64,000 nt of DNA from Mytilinidion resinicola (taxonomy: Eukaryota; Ascomycota; Dothideomycetes; Mytilinidiales; Mytilinidiaceae): NCBI RefSeq assembly GCF_010093595.1, contig NW_022985437.1, positions 831,380 to 895,379 on the forward strand, in the 5' to 3' direction. Shown here piece after piece: positions 37,088 to 48,508 of the stretch; the first letter of the stretch is position 1; the number at the start of each line of letters is the position of its first letter. Under the pieces are notes generated by a model, which was not told the DNA's origin, made no database searches, and was given only the letters and a program-made list of their open reading frames with translations. A program made the translations under genes and the position numbers.

Positions 37088-40000
37088 ATGGCTCCAGCCG
37101 CAGACATGGCCGCCCCCCACAACCCCTCGACCGTCAAGGCCGAGAACTCAAAGTCGCTGAAGGTCCTCGACGACCTGTTCTCCAAGCTGACCGTCTCCAA
37201 GACCCAGGATGAGGTGAACGCTGCCTCGCAGGGCCTGGCCACCTTCATCAACGGCGACATCGAGGAGGGCGAAGTGCCCACCAAGTAAGTTTTCCTGCCA
37301 CTGTGCACATTTCGCAGCCCTCGCTTCGTCCGCACGGTCGCAATTTTGCAAGAACGCCCCGCTGATAGCAGACAACAGGTTCGTCGAACTGTTGAAGAAG
37401 CAGCTTGCCAGCAAGAAGGATGCCAATGCCCGCGAACGCGCTCTCAACGCCATCCAGAATATTGCCCAGCATGGCACCGTCTCCCCCGCCGTCGAGCCAT
37501 ACCTCGTCAGCCTGCTCCCCAACGCGCTGGCTGCCGTCGCCGATAAGATGACCCCCGTCAAGGTGGCTGCCCAAGCTGCCTCCAAGGCCATCGTCGAGGC
37601 TTCGAACCCATACGCCGTCAAGGTCGTTATCCCGGCCATCATCCACTCGCTTCGCACCACCCAGAAGTGGCCCGAAAAGATGATCGATCTCGAGTGCATC
37701 GAGATCCTCTGCAAGACCTCTGCGGCTCAGCTGGCTTACCGCGTGCCGGACCTGATTCCCGTCATCTCTGAGGCCATGTGGGACACAAAGCCCGAGGTCA
37801 AGAAGGCTGCGTACGCCACCATGGAGAAGCTCTGTGCTCTCATCTCCAACAAGGATATTGAGCGCTTTATTCCCGAGCTCATCAAGTGTATCGCCAAGCC
37901 AGAGAACGTCCCCGAGACTGTTCACTTGCTCGGTGCCACTACTTTCGTTACTGACGTCCACGAGCCGACCTTGGCTATCATGGTGCCGCTCCTTGAGCGC
38001 GGTCTCGTTGAGCGCGAGACTGCCATCAAGCGAAAGAGCGCCGTCATCATCGACAACATGTGCAAGCTCGTCGAGGACCCCCAGATCGTTGCCGCTTTCC
38101 TGCCAAAGTTGATGCCAAAGCTCAACTCGAACTTCGACACCCTCGCTGACCCCGAGGCTCGTGAGAAGACCCGCCAGGGTCTGGACACCCTCATCCGCGT
38201 CGGTGACGTCAAGGACGGCAAGATCCCCGAGCTTTCCAAAGCTGGTGACATCGCCACTGTCCTTGGTAACTTGAAGCAGTCGCTCCCTTCCAAGACCAAG
38301 GCCGGTGCCAAGTTTGACCCAATTCTCACTTACATTGCCGCCATTGGTGGCCAGCTTATCGACGAGAAGGACCACGAGCTGTACAGCTGGGAACAGAACA
38401 CCATTGCCTACATCGGTGCTGTTGTTGGCGACGAGGAGGCCAAGAACGTTGCCGATACTCTCCGCAAGAAGAGTCTTCCCGGTGTTGCTGAGGAGAACGA
38501 GGTTGAGCCTGATGAGGAAGAGGGTGAGGACCTCTGCAACTGCACATTCAACTTGGCCTATGGTGCCAAGATCCTGCTCAACCAAACCCATCTTCGTCTG
38601 AAGCGTGGCCAGCGTTACGGCCTTCTGGGACCCAACGGTTCTGGTAAGACAACCCTGATGCGCGCCATCAACAACGAGCAGGTCGAGGGCTTCCCCAAGC
38701 AGAGCGAGGTCAAGACCGTTTACGTCGAGCACGATCTCGACTCCGCCGATACCGAGCAGACTGTCATCGAGTGGACACTGAAGAAGCTTGCTAGTGTCAA
38801 CATCAACACTTCTCAGAAGGATGTTGAGGCTACGCTCCTCGAATTCGGCTTCTCCGAGGAGATGTACGCTGGACCCATCACTTCGCTCTCTGGTGGCTGG
38901 AAGATGAAGTTGGCTCTTGCCCGTGCCGTCTTCGAATCGCCTGATATTCTGTTGCTGGACGAGCCTACCAACCACTTGGACGTCAAGAACGTGAAGTGGC
39001 TAGAACAGTACCTCGTCAACTCACCCTGCACATCCATCATCATTTCTCACGACAGCAAATTCTTGGACAACGTCGTTCAACACGTTATCCACTACGAGCG
39101 CTTCAAGCTAAAGCGTTACCGTGGTAATCTCAGCGAGTTCGTCAAGCGTGTTCCATCTGCCAAGTCCTACCACGAGCTCAGCGCTTCCGACATGGAGTTC
39201 AAGTTCCCCGAGCCCGGTTTCCTTGAGGGTGTCAAGACCAAGGCAAAGGCCATCATTCGTGTCACCAACATGAGCTTCCAGTACGAGGGTACCCCAAGGC
39301 CCCAGATTTCCGGCATCTCTTTCCAGTGTTCTCTCGGCTCGCGTATTGCCGTTATTGGTCCCAACGGTGCTGGCAAATCTACTCTCGTCAACGTCTTGAC
39401 TGGTGAGCTTATCCCAACATCTGGTGAGGTCTACCAGCACGAGAACATCCGTATCGCCTATATCAAGCAGCACGCTTTCGCCCATATCGATCACCACCTC
39501 GACTCCACTCCTTCGGAATACATCCAGTGGCGTTTCCAAACTGGTGAAGATCGCGAGACCATGGACCGTGCCAACAAGATCATCACCGACGAGGATGAGA
39601 AGGCCATGGACAAGGTTTACAAGATCGAGAACACCCCTCGACGAGTCATCGGTATCCACTCGCGTAGGAAATTCAAGAACTCCTACGAGTATGAATGTTC
39701 GTTTGCCCTTGGTGAGAACATTGGCTTGAAGAACGAGCGCTGGACCCCTATGATGACTGCTGACAACGCCTGGATTCCTCGATCTGAGATCCTCTCCTCG
39801 CACGCCAAGATGGTGGCTGAGGTCGATCAGAAGGAGGCCCTCGCTAGCGGTCAGTTCCGTCCTCTCGTCCGAAAGGAGATTGAGTCTCACTGCGCCAACT
39901 TCGGTCTCGATGCTGAGCTGGTATCCCATTCCCGTATGCGTGGTCTGTCTGGTGGTCAGCGTGTCAAGGTCGTCCTCGCCGCTTGCTCGTGGCAGCGACC

Positions 40001-40444
40001 GCATTTGATCGTCTTGGATGAGCCTACCAACTACCTCGACCGTGACTCCCTTGGAGCGCTCTCCAAGGCCATCAAGGCTTTCGAGGGTGGTGTCATCATC
40101 ATCACTCACTCCGCCGAGTTCACTCGCGATCTGACTGAGGAAGTCTGGGCCGTCATGGACGGAAAGATGACTCCTTCCGGTCACAACTGGGTGCAAGGTC
40201 AGGGTGCTGGCCCTCGGTTGACCGAGAAGGGCGAAGAAGAGGAGAAGTTCGATGCTATGGGTAACAAGATCACCGGAGGCGGAAAGAAGAAGAAGCTCTC
40301 CAGCGCTGAGATGCGGAAGAAGAAGAAGGACCGTATGGCCCGTCGCAAGGTTAGTTTACTCGCTCTCAACGTCCTTTCAGCATTGACAAACGCTAACATT
40401 GTTTCCAGCGTGGCGAGGAGGTTTTCACTTCCGACGAAGATTAG
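37088..40444 (+). CDS. TEF3: translation elongation factor 3 (eEF3)
   Basis: Three exons (37088-37284, 37379-40349, 40409-40444) encode 1,067 residues. eEF3 is the fungal ribosome-bound ATPase that helps release deacylated tRNA from the E site during elongation. The N-terminal third is HEAT repeats (for example [20 protein letters not shown]). ABC domain 1 has Walker [18 protein letters not shown], signature [16 protein letters not shown] and Walker [16 protein letters not shown] domain 2 has Walker [16 protein letters not shown], then the chromodomain-like insertion, signature [13 protein letters not shown] and Walker [15 protein letters not shown]. The C-terminus is the usual Lys-rich tail ([20 protein letters not shown]), with the last exon adding [12 protein letters not shown]-ending codon preference fits very high expression and explains long antisense open frames, which I do not treat as genes. 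Confidence 0.97.
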
Positions 40445-41068
40445 ATGCTATCTGCGTGGAAATGATTGACGATGTGCTTGTTTGCATACCCGATTTCTTC
40501 CTGTTGGAAATCCTAGCAGATGAAGACACCAAAAGCCTAATGAAGGGGTGGCTAGACGCTGGCATACGATTGTTTAATGTAGCATCCAGCAGGGTTGGGA
40601 AGGCGTACGGGCGGTCTCATGTCATGTCATGGCTTATGGCTCTCATGTTCCTGTTGTCTCTTTTTCATTCTCTTAAAATATTATGCTTTCGGGGTGATAG
40701 ACGTAGATTTCTGCATTATCAAAGATCGCTTTTGATATTGTTCAAGTTATTTCTCATCGTTTGCTATGTGATGTCCGGGTGCGATTTTCTATTAAGAGAG
40801 GGTTTCTTGCTGTCTTTGTTTCCCCGTCTAGATTTTCTAGTTCTGTGAGTGAGGCTTCGTTAAGGTTTTGTCATAATCCACGTGGACTTACTCGCAGCCA
40901 GGACTAACCTAATTTGAACGACTTTGAAACCTTACCTCCACATCATTCCTAAGTAGGTACACCCAACGAGGCTCCTCACGCCAGGGCCTGCGGTTTGATC
41001 TTGACCCCTATAGATCGACTCACGACAACCGCACCCATTCTCCTCTCTCCATACCAACAATCATCACA
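40445..41068. other. 3' flank of eEF3 and promoter of the BTB gene
   Basis: About 620 bp. T-rich sequence at about 40640-40860 looks like the eEF3 3' untranslated region. The open frame running through it (to 40848) is only the unspliced continuation. C/A-rich sequence just before 41069 may serve the BTB gene. Confidence 0.4.
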
Positions 41069-42148
41069 ATGAACTCATCGGCGAGGGACGCGGCCGTGGG
41101 TTGCAATTCATCTACGAAAGACACGGAGATCTATCGTGAGCACTTCGTAGCTATGGCCGATCACAGGTATGCGCAGTGCCTTGCCTAACCTGGCTGTGCT
41201 CTTGGGTTTCCGCCGATTGCTCAAGATGACAGTAACTACAAAACGAAGAATCTAACTTAACTTTACCTCAAGGAAACCGTTCCTGTACCAAACCATTGTC
41301 ACGCTCCAATTAGGTCCATACATGAGCTTCCCAGTTCACAGGGAGCTCCTCGTCTGCAAATCGCCCGTCATTGCGAAACACTTCAACCTCGCTCCACTCC
41401 ACGCCGAGGTAGAGGCTCTACTCAGAGAGAAGCTCACGAGGATGAGGTCCATGCCGAAGGCCGTTCCGGCAAACCTTGATGGGCATCATCTCAATTGCGA
41501 TGTAGGTCACAAGGTATATACGGAAAGACCTCTCCTAACCCATCTCAGATCATCAGCGAACTCTCATGTACGGAACTCGACGGTCACTTCAAAGACACAC
41601 GGGCGAACCTTACTCCTTTGATGAACCAGATCTTCGCAGAGCTCGCCAATCGGGACTGGAGTTGGGGCCCTCCCAAGGAAGAGCACATCCTATGGGACCT
41701 CGAAGTCAACAACGAGCTCGAAACGCTGGACGCCGTCGTCGCTAGAGTCACAGAGCACCTCGAGAAACGCCTCCTCCAGCATACCACATGCGAAGGCCTT
41801 CCCGACGATGTCGCCGATGCTGCCATGAACCGTTTCAAGCTTCCCGAAAAAACTGACCGAGAGGAAGTGGAGATACTCATCCATGCGCTGTATACCAGCC
41901 GGTTTGAGACTGTGGATGAAGAAGGCGCTTTCCACGATGCTCCACTCGATGACCTGCTCAAGGTGTTCGCCCTCGCGGAAAAGCTGCAGATGGAATCTGT
42001 CCTGTGCGGCATTGTAGATCTGCTGCAAATGAAGTACCACGGGGCTATGAACGGCAGCGGTGGTATAGCTTGGACGAAAACTTTTGTTGCTGCACTGGAA
42101 GGGAATGTCGTGGCGCTCGCGATACTTGCAGACCTCGGAATATACTAA
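41069..42148 (+). CDS. BTB/POZ-domain protein
   Basis: Three exons (41069-41166, 41273-41501, 41549-42148) join in frame to 308 residues. The BTB/POZ core is YQTIVTLQLGPYMSFPVHRE followed by LLVCKSPVIAKHFN (about residues 35-72), the fungal form in which an extracellular-like 'V..G....F.VH...L...S..F' pattern appears. The rest is acidic and helical, including EEVEILIHALYTSRFETVDE and DLLKVFALAEKLQMESVLCG, the usual post-BTB helices. Such proteins can dimerise and may serve as Cullin-3 adaptors, but most fungal members are uncharacterised. The insertion between the BTB strands and the EVEILIHALYT helix is unusually long (over 100 residues) compared with compact BTB folds. The start at 41069 gives a short Ser/Asp-rich N-terminus. 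Confidence 0.75.
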
Positions 42149-42652
42149 AGAACAAGACTAGCGGCCCTTCGGCGGGATAGTAATCCTAGAGTAGGCCGGC
42201 GATGAAAGGGGATTGGCGTGCTGGGAAAGCGCAGCATCGGGATATATATAGGCAAAGGCTTTTTGTAAGACATAATCTCTTTCTCATTCTAGACAAGGCC
42301 TCTCCTAATCTGAACATCTCTGACGCACAAATAGACACACATCAAACAAGTTTTTTAAGCATAGCGTGGTGTCACCATTAGCCGGTATCGCAATAACGCA
42401 TTTCAGGGATGGATTTCTCATTGCAATAGACGCATCCAAGACTCTTCCTGAATTTCATACACTCTCGTCTTTCCATTCATACATCTAATCCGCATGCCAC
42501 TTTTCAGAACCAAACAGATCCCACATGTATCAATCCGACCCCACTTCAAAGAGTAGACACAAAGCCAGCAAAACCAAAAGACCCCAGAATCCAAAAACGC
42601 CACCCACAGCACCATCTGCTCAAACCAATGTATACACCATCCCCAAACCCAC
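42149..42652. other. intergenic region between convergent genes
   Basis: About 500 bp holding the 3' flanks of the BTB gene and of the leftward four-TM gene. There is nothing recognisable. The minus-strand frame at 42660-42418 is short and continues past the four-TM stop in another frame. Confidence 0.4.
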
Positions 42653-44868
42653 CTAAGCAACCCCGCTCACCTTCCTATAGCTGAGTCCACCCAATCCCAT
42701 CCCCTTCCACCTCCCACCAGTCCCCACGCCGCCCCTGCCCTCCTCCGCCACCTTCCCGCTAACATCCCGCTTTCGTCCACTCGCCAGATCCCCATCTTCA
42801 TACCCGCCGAAACCATAATCCCCATCGATATCAACACCCGAGCGGCTAACCACCCGCGGGCTCTGGGCCGTCACAGGCGTGTACCCCGCCTCACCCGTAC
42901 GCCTAATACTCGCGAACGAGTGTCCCTTAACCTTCGTTGGCGATGCGTTGGTAGTGTACGCCTTCGCCCGCGACGGATACGCGTTGTGAGGGGCGTACTT
43001 CGACGGGCTGGGAGCGGGCGAACCGCGCGTTGGGCTCGTGTTGCCGGGCGAGTCGCGAATGCCCTGGGTCGCGGCTTTGAGGTCGCCGTAGTAGCGGCTC
43101 TTGGGCGTCAGGGGGCGGTTGGTGGGCGAGCGCATGAAGGTCGAGTCTGTACTGATGGAGGTTACGGTCATCGTGCGGGCTAGTTTTGGAGTGGTGTTTG
43201 TGTTGAGGACGGGCGGGTTGTAGGGGTTGTTGTAGCCGTTTGTGCTTGTGCTTGTGCCGGTGGCCGGGCGCGAGGGATAGGAGGAATTGGATGGGGAGGA
43301 TTTGAAGTTGTTGGCCGCTGCGGGAGGGGGCGTGGGTGGGTTCATTCGGAGGGGTTGGGGGATCATGATGTCGCTGTCGTCGTCTGAGATGTCGCCGGAA
43401 AGTTGGTTGTATTTAGTTGTGGTTCCGGACTTGCTCTTCGTTGGAGAGTGAGAGCGTGAGTTGGTGGATGGAGCGGTGGTGTATGGGTCGTCGTCCTCAG
43501 ATGCATGGACAAACCAATTGTCGGATTGAAGGCTCTCGCGGCTAATCCGCTGAGGAGTGCCGTTGTTGGAGTTGTTTGCGCTCTTCTCGTCATTCATAGC
43601 CGATACGAAGGAGTTAGGGCGTGAGCGTTGAATGGATTGCGCTGCGAGGAAAGATTTGCGTTGGGCCAACGTCTCGCCGTCGCTGTCATCCCTACGATGG
43701 AGGTCCTCGCGCCTATGGAGATCGGCGCGAGAGTTTCGTACGGACGCCGGCTGCTGGTATATCGAGTTCGCAAGATCTGTACGCGAAAGACGAGCTGTTG
43801 TGGGATTGTGTGGCGAGTAGCTGACATCAGAGTTTGCTCTTGTGTGGAAGAATGCTACCTTGCTGACATCCGGCACAGGGATCAATGGGTCTGCTTGCGA
43901 CCCGCGGTTTGAAAGTGAAGTCGTGCTATTGGTCTGGGTGTTAATTTTCTTCTCATCCGCTGTTAAGGGAATCATGGCCGAAATCGAGGAATTCTTCGCC
44001 TTGTGCTTGGTTTTGCGCCGAGAAGTGAGATTGTCCTCAAGTGGATTCATGTCTGGTGGTAGATGAGTGATCTTCCGGAATATGACCACGAGATATAGAT
44101 CCAGAAATAGAGAGAAACAATGCAGTCCAGCAATGGCAGTCGCGGTGAGCCAGGTCGTCTGAAGGATCTTGTTGGCATCTCCGTCTGTAGGAAATAGAGT
44201 CCTCCATCGGCCAGACGTTCCCGGTGCTTCATGATAATTACGATTAGACAGTAATGCTGTGAATACGTAGAACGGGATGAGGCCGGCATCTATGATCTAC
44301 TAAATGTTAGCATTCTTGCTTCCGTGTGAGCGTGGAGATTCTCTACCAGAGCAAAAAAGTGATAGCTTGCAGAGCTTCCCGGTGTGCGGTGTTTGGCGGT
44401 CCGCACAAGATGGTAGATTGCATACAATACGGTTGCAATATCAACACCAGCCTAACAAGTTGTGAGCAATTGTTGTCTCCGGACGACTAGAGTGTTGCAT
44501 ACCGGTATCCGGATCACCCATCCTTCAGTCGGTTGCGTGCCGCGGATGGCAATAACACAGACCAAGATCCCAATTGCGGCAATCAATTGCAAGACCCGCA
44601 GCAGTAGCTGTAACCATCGTGTCCACTTTATGACTGTCTTTGTCTTCGGGCTCATCGGCTTGGCGTCGGTCTTGCCATAGGGAAGGATCAGGTAGCTGTC
44701 AGGATGGCGATTGAAGTTGATCAGAGGGCCCTCTTGCTTCGGCCTGGGAGGCGGCGGGGGCTGGCGGCTTGCCATTGTCACGGCTTTGGGATTGAAGCCA
44801 TTGTACAAGAAAGGATCGTCGGCGATGGACTTCGGCGCACCGTACTGATAGGGCTGCCCGCGGCCCAT
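42653..44868 (-). CDS. four-transmembrane protein with long Ser/Thr-rich disordered tail (MARVEL-like topology)
   Basis: Three exons (44868-44503, 44451-44347, 44296-42653) join in frame to about 704 residues. After a cytosolic MGRGQPYQYGAPKSI segment and a Pro-rich patch come four hydrophobic helices: LLLRVLQLIAAIGILVCVIA, VDIATVLYAIYHLV, FALIIDAGLIPFYVFTALL and TAIAGLHCFSLFLDLYLVVI. A loop with KHRTPGSSASYHF lies between helices 2 and 3. The remaining 450 residues are rich in Ser/Thr/Asn/Pro, ending YRKVSGVA, and look disordered. The four-helix layout resembles MARVEL-type membrane proteins of the fungal cell cortex, but I see no diagnostic motif. An in-frame ATG at 44958 would add 30 residues. 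The divergent neighbour is the ferredoxin reductase. Function unknown. Confidence 0.75.
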
Positions 44869-45306
44869 GTTTCTCTGCCACGTCTGCTTGGGAGTGAGAG
44901 CAAAAGAATGTGACTTGGCAGCTCGTGGAAAGAAGAGCGAGGAATGCAGAGCGTCCAACGAGTGTGAGCTTCGGCTATCAGAGGAATGCCTGAGGATGTG
45001 GATGCATGGTGGGATGCTGCGCGGAGGTAATCAACCCGTCTCCATAGCAACGCGTTTTAGTCTGTGCTGAACGAAGGCTTAACGCCACATGTGAAACGGG
45101 ATGCATGAAGTACGAGATATAGGAAAGAAGAGAAGGCGCTGAATACTTATCCAAGTCTTGAGTTTGATGCAGTATGCTTCATTACGTATATAGAGGTTTG
45201 TGGTGTTGATAGCAGCGGTTACTACGAAGTAGAAAGCTGATTGGCGCAGAAATGGAGGTGTTCGACGTCACCCCAAAATCTTCGAGCCTCTACCTCCGCA
45301 TTAAAC
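44869..45306. promoter_or_regulatory. divergent promoter region
   Basis: About 440 bp between the leftward four-TM gene and the rightward ferredoxin/adrenodoxin reductase. No clear TATA box or repeat was seen. Open frames here are the extension upstream of the four-TM start or shadows. Confidence 0.4.
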
Positions 45307-46985
45307 ATGCATATCTTCCGCAGAACGCCGTACATATGCCCCAGCTGTACACACAAGTTTTTAATCAATGTGTCGAACCGGTTGCCTATACATAGCGTCT
45401 CAAAAGTAGCACGACAGGCCTCCCGCAGCTACAGCAATGCATCCATCTCGGCGAAGCCGTTCAGACTCGCCATCATCGGCTCTGGCCCTGCCGGCTTCTA
45501 CTCTGCATATCGGGTGATGCAGAAGCTCCAGAATGCTACCGTGGATATGTATGAACATCTGCCGGTGCCTTATGGACTGGTGCGATTCGGGGTTGCCCCC
45601 GATCATCCGGAAGTGAAGGTACGTGGAAGAGGTCAACATGTCAGAAACCACCATGCTCACACAATATACAGAATTGCGAGGACAAATTCGAAGAAGTCGC
45701 GTCATCGCCTCGTTTCAACTTCATCGGAAATGTGAACATCGGCCATGACATCCCCCTCGCATCCCTCACGCCTCACTACGATGCGATCCTTTTTGCCTAC
45801 GGCGCGTCTAAAGACAAGAGGCTCGGAATACCCGGGGAGGATCTACAAGGCGTATACTCGGCACGTGCGTTTGTGGGGTGGTACAATGGATTGCCGGAGT
45901 ATGCGCATATTGCCCCGCAACTAGATGCTGGAGAGCAAGCTGTAGTCGTTGGGCAGGGTAACGTGGCATTAGACGTAGCCCGCATACTATTGAGCGGAGT
46001 TGATGCCCTCCGGAAGACAGATATCACGGAACAGGCCTTGGAGACGCTGTCACGGAGTAGGGTGAAGTCTGTAAAAGTAGTCGGGCGAAGAGGTCCCATG
46101 CAGGTATGCAGATTCCCTTCATGCGACAAAGCGTTGCTAATTCTTTCAACCCAGGCTGCATTCACTATCAAGGAGGTCAGAGAGCTTATGAATCTACCTT
46201 CCGTATCATTCCGGCCAATTGACTCATCGCTGTTTCCGCCTGACATTACGAAGCTCCCCAGGGTACAGAAGCGAATAGCGCAAGTTCTCGTCAAAGGCTC
46301 TTCGTCTCCATCTTCGTCGTCCGCGAGGTCATGGGACCTCTCGTTTTTGATGTCTCCAAAGAGTTTCAATGCATCTCCTAGCGATGCACATGCACTTTCA
46401 AGTATGGACTTTGAAAAGACACAGTTCGCCTCGGATTCCGATCCCTTTGACCGCAATGCCAAAGTAGAGCCCACCGGAAACATACTTACAGTGCCAGCAT
46501 TTCTTGCATTCCGATCTGTTGGCTACAAATCGGAGGGACTGCCTGATTTTGAGGCTTTGGGGGTCCCCTTCGACGATCGTACGGGCATCATTCCTAATGA
46601 TGCCTATGGCCGAGTTATCAACCCGGAAATTGGACCAGGAGCCCTGACCGCCGGCCATGTTCCGGGCATGTATTGCGCTGGTTGGGTCAAGCGAGGGCCC
46701 ACTGGAGTAATTGCCAGTACTATGGACGACGCCTTCGTCTCTGCCGACGTGATTAGCAAGGACTGGGAGCAGCAGGCGTCGTTTCTGAACTCGGAGTTCG
46801 GAGGGAGCTCGGGTCGTGGATGGGAGGGATTAAAGGGCGAAGCTATTAATAAAGGTCTGAGGCCTGTCTCATGGAAAGACTGGAAGAGGATCGATGCGGT
46901 GGAAAAGGAGAAGGGTGCAAAGCTGGGCAAAGAGAGGGAGAAGTTCACCAGTGTTGAAGATATGCTACGAGTGCTAGATTCATGA
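45307..46985 (+). CDS. ARH1: NADPH:ferredoxin/adrenodoxin oxidoreductase, mitochondrial
   Basis: Three exons (45307-45618, 45672-46103, 46155-46985) join in frame to 524 residues, close to yeast Arh1. The enzyme passes electrons from NADPH to the mitochondrial ferredoxin Yah1 for Fe-S cluster and heme A synthesis. The N-terminal 45 residues (MHIFRRTPYICPSC...) are basic and Ser-rich, consistent with a mitochondrial presequence. The FAD-binding dinucleotide fold is RLAIIGSGPAGFYSAYRVM, then HLPVPYGLVRFGVAPDHPEV. The NADPH-binding fold is AVVVGQGNVALDVARILL, and the C-terminal FAD contact is MYCAGWVKRGPTGVIASTMD. A Ser-rich stretch (SSSPSSSSARSW) at about residue 305 is a lineage-type insertion. 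Start 45307 gives the presequence; the earlier open frame has no better ATG. Confidence 0.93.
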
Positions 46986-48508
46986 ATAGATGATACAGAT
47001 TTGCAACAAACAATCATGCTCTTATTGATTCTCTATAGCCATCGGCTTATGCTAAGTCATACCTAGGAGTGAAATTTCAGAAGCCATGTCACATGGCCAC
47101 ACACTCAAGCCTTCTCCAACCTCAACATTCAAAACGCCCTGTTTCGTTGAGGACATGAGATTGATGGAGGATATTAGAGCGCCCGAATGGACCGGGTGCA
47201 ACGAAGACGACAATTTGAGAGCATGGATGGGTCAGAAAACAGTCGAACCAAGGGCAAGCGCAGCCGATTGAGGAAGAAGCAGACATTGTCAAGAAAATAG
47301 AATTCTCTTCCATCTAGGATGGCTGACCCGATCCAACATGCAGTCGCGAAAGTGAGATGCAAAGCCTAACGGCAACGAGGACCAAAAAGCGATGCGAAGG
47401 AAAACCCTCCTGTCGCACAGACATCGAAAAACTCTCCTTCGAACACCCGCACAAGGCGAGTGGATCAATGAAAAGCCATAGGGCAGGCAGCGGACCAGCA
47501 AAAATTACGCCGGTGAAGCCCCCGAAGGAGATTCATGACAGCCCGTCGCCGCGTTGTGCAATGCAGGACAGTCTGCCAGGTGGACCGAATTCATGAGCTC
47601 AGCCACCCCAACAAGGTCTGTGAAGATTGTTAGCTGTGATGAGAACTAAGCAGGAGAGGAAGAGGAATCTTACAAGTATGAACTTCGTGCGAAGGTTCAG
47701 AGGGGGACGGTGGCTATATACCTGAGCGAAACGACGCCAAGGCGCTAGCGGCTAGCGTATCGAAAGCCGTGGAAGGTCGTGGAATCGCTGCTGCCTGGCA
47801 CGCTCAAGCATTTCAACACCGTCTGAGGTGAGCTATCAGAAATGCCAGAACTGGTGTTCTACGAATAATAATAACATACCAGCTCTGGCATTTCTGATGG
47901 CTCACCAGGCCGCCTCAGACAGTGTTGGAATGCTTGAGTGTGGCACTTTTTTCATGCCCCGCGTAGCGGGTCAAAGAGTGAGGTGGCTGGTCGTTGCAGT
48001 GAAACGAATTCATCACGTGACCTACACACTCCCTTGCTCGTTTTCTGCGTTGATGATAGCGGAGCGTCAGGTCAGGAGAATTCCATCAAGAAGTAGTCCT
48101 CACAATCACAGTCAAAATCACGGTGAGCACAATGCATCCTCAATCAATTTCAAGTAAGGAGTAACTTCAAATGACCCCAAAACTCACACACCAAACTTGT
48201 ACACAGAGAGAATTATTGAAGGTGGGAAACACGGATAATGTTCCTTGGTTGCTGAATATTATGCGAAGGAACCTTCAGAAGCAGCTTAGGAGTACAATGT
48301 AAATAATAAGAAATAGGACGCGGTTCAATTACGAATAGTGATTATAGATGCGGATTACGAACCTAGACAAGAGAATCGATCGCTAGCCACCCAAGTAGAG
48401 CCACCAACATAATCCTCGCCAACCGGAAACATATACAGAAGCCACAAGGGCTGCGCGTATCGTAAAAGTATTTACTGGCAGTCTCAGAATAGGCTCGTGG
48501 GGCTAGTC
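46986..48508. other. 1.5-kb intergenic region between convergent genes
   Basis: Apart from the 150-bp foldback repeat described separately (47796-47945) I see no supported feature. Small plus-strand ORFs (47086-47271, 47357-47596, 47828-48157) lack domains, and the last overlaps the repeat. Confidence 0.4.
47796..47945. repeat. imperfect foldback (inverted) repeat, about 60-68 bp arms, 22-nt loop
   Basis: The left arm (47796-47855, beginning TGGCACGCTCAAGCATTTCA) pairs with the reverse complement of the right arm (47878-47945, which ends GAATGCTTGAGTGTGGCA). Between them is an AT-rich loop of 22 bases (GTTCTACGAATAATAATAAC and two more). Each arm includes CAGAAATGCCAGA or its near copy. The arms differ by about five substitutions, mostly transitions, plus one 5-8 bp insertion in the right arm. 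The structure would fold as a long hairpin, like a MITE-type foldback element or a small-RNA precursor. No coding sequence or target-site duplication is clear. Confidence 0.85.

Noticed and set aside
37248..38975. 575-codon minus-strand frame opposite eEF3, and another at 39108-40196
   Set aside because: These are mirror frames created by the strong codon bias of the highly expressed eEF3 gene on the plus strand, and they show no domain of their own.
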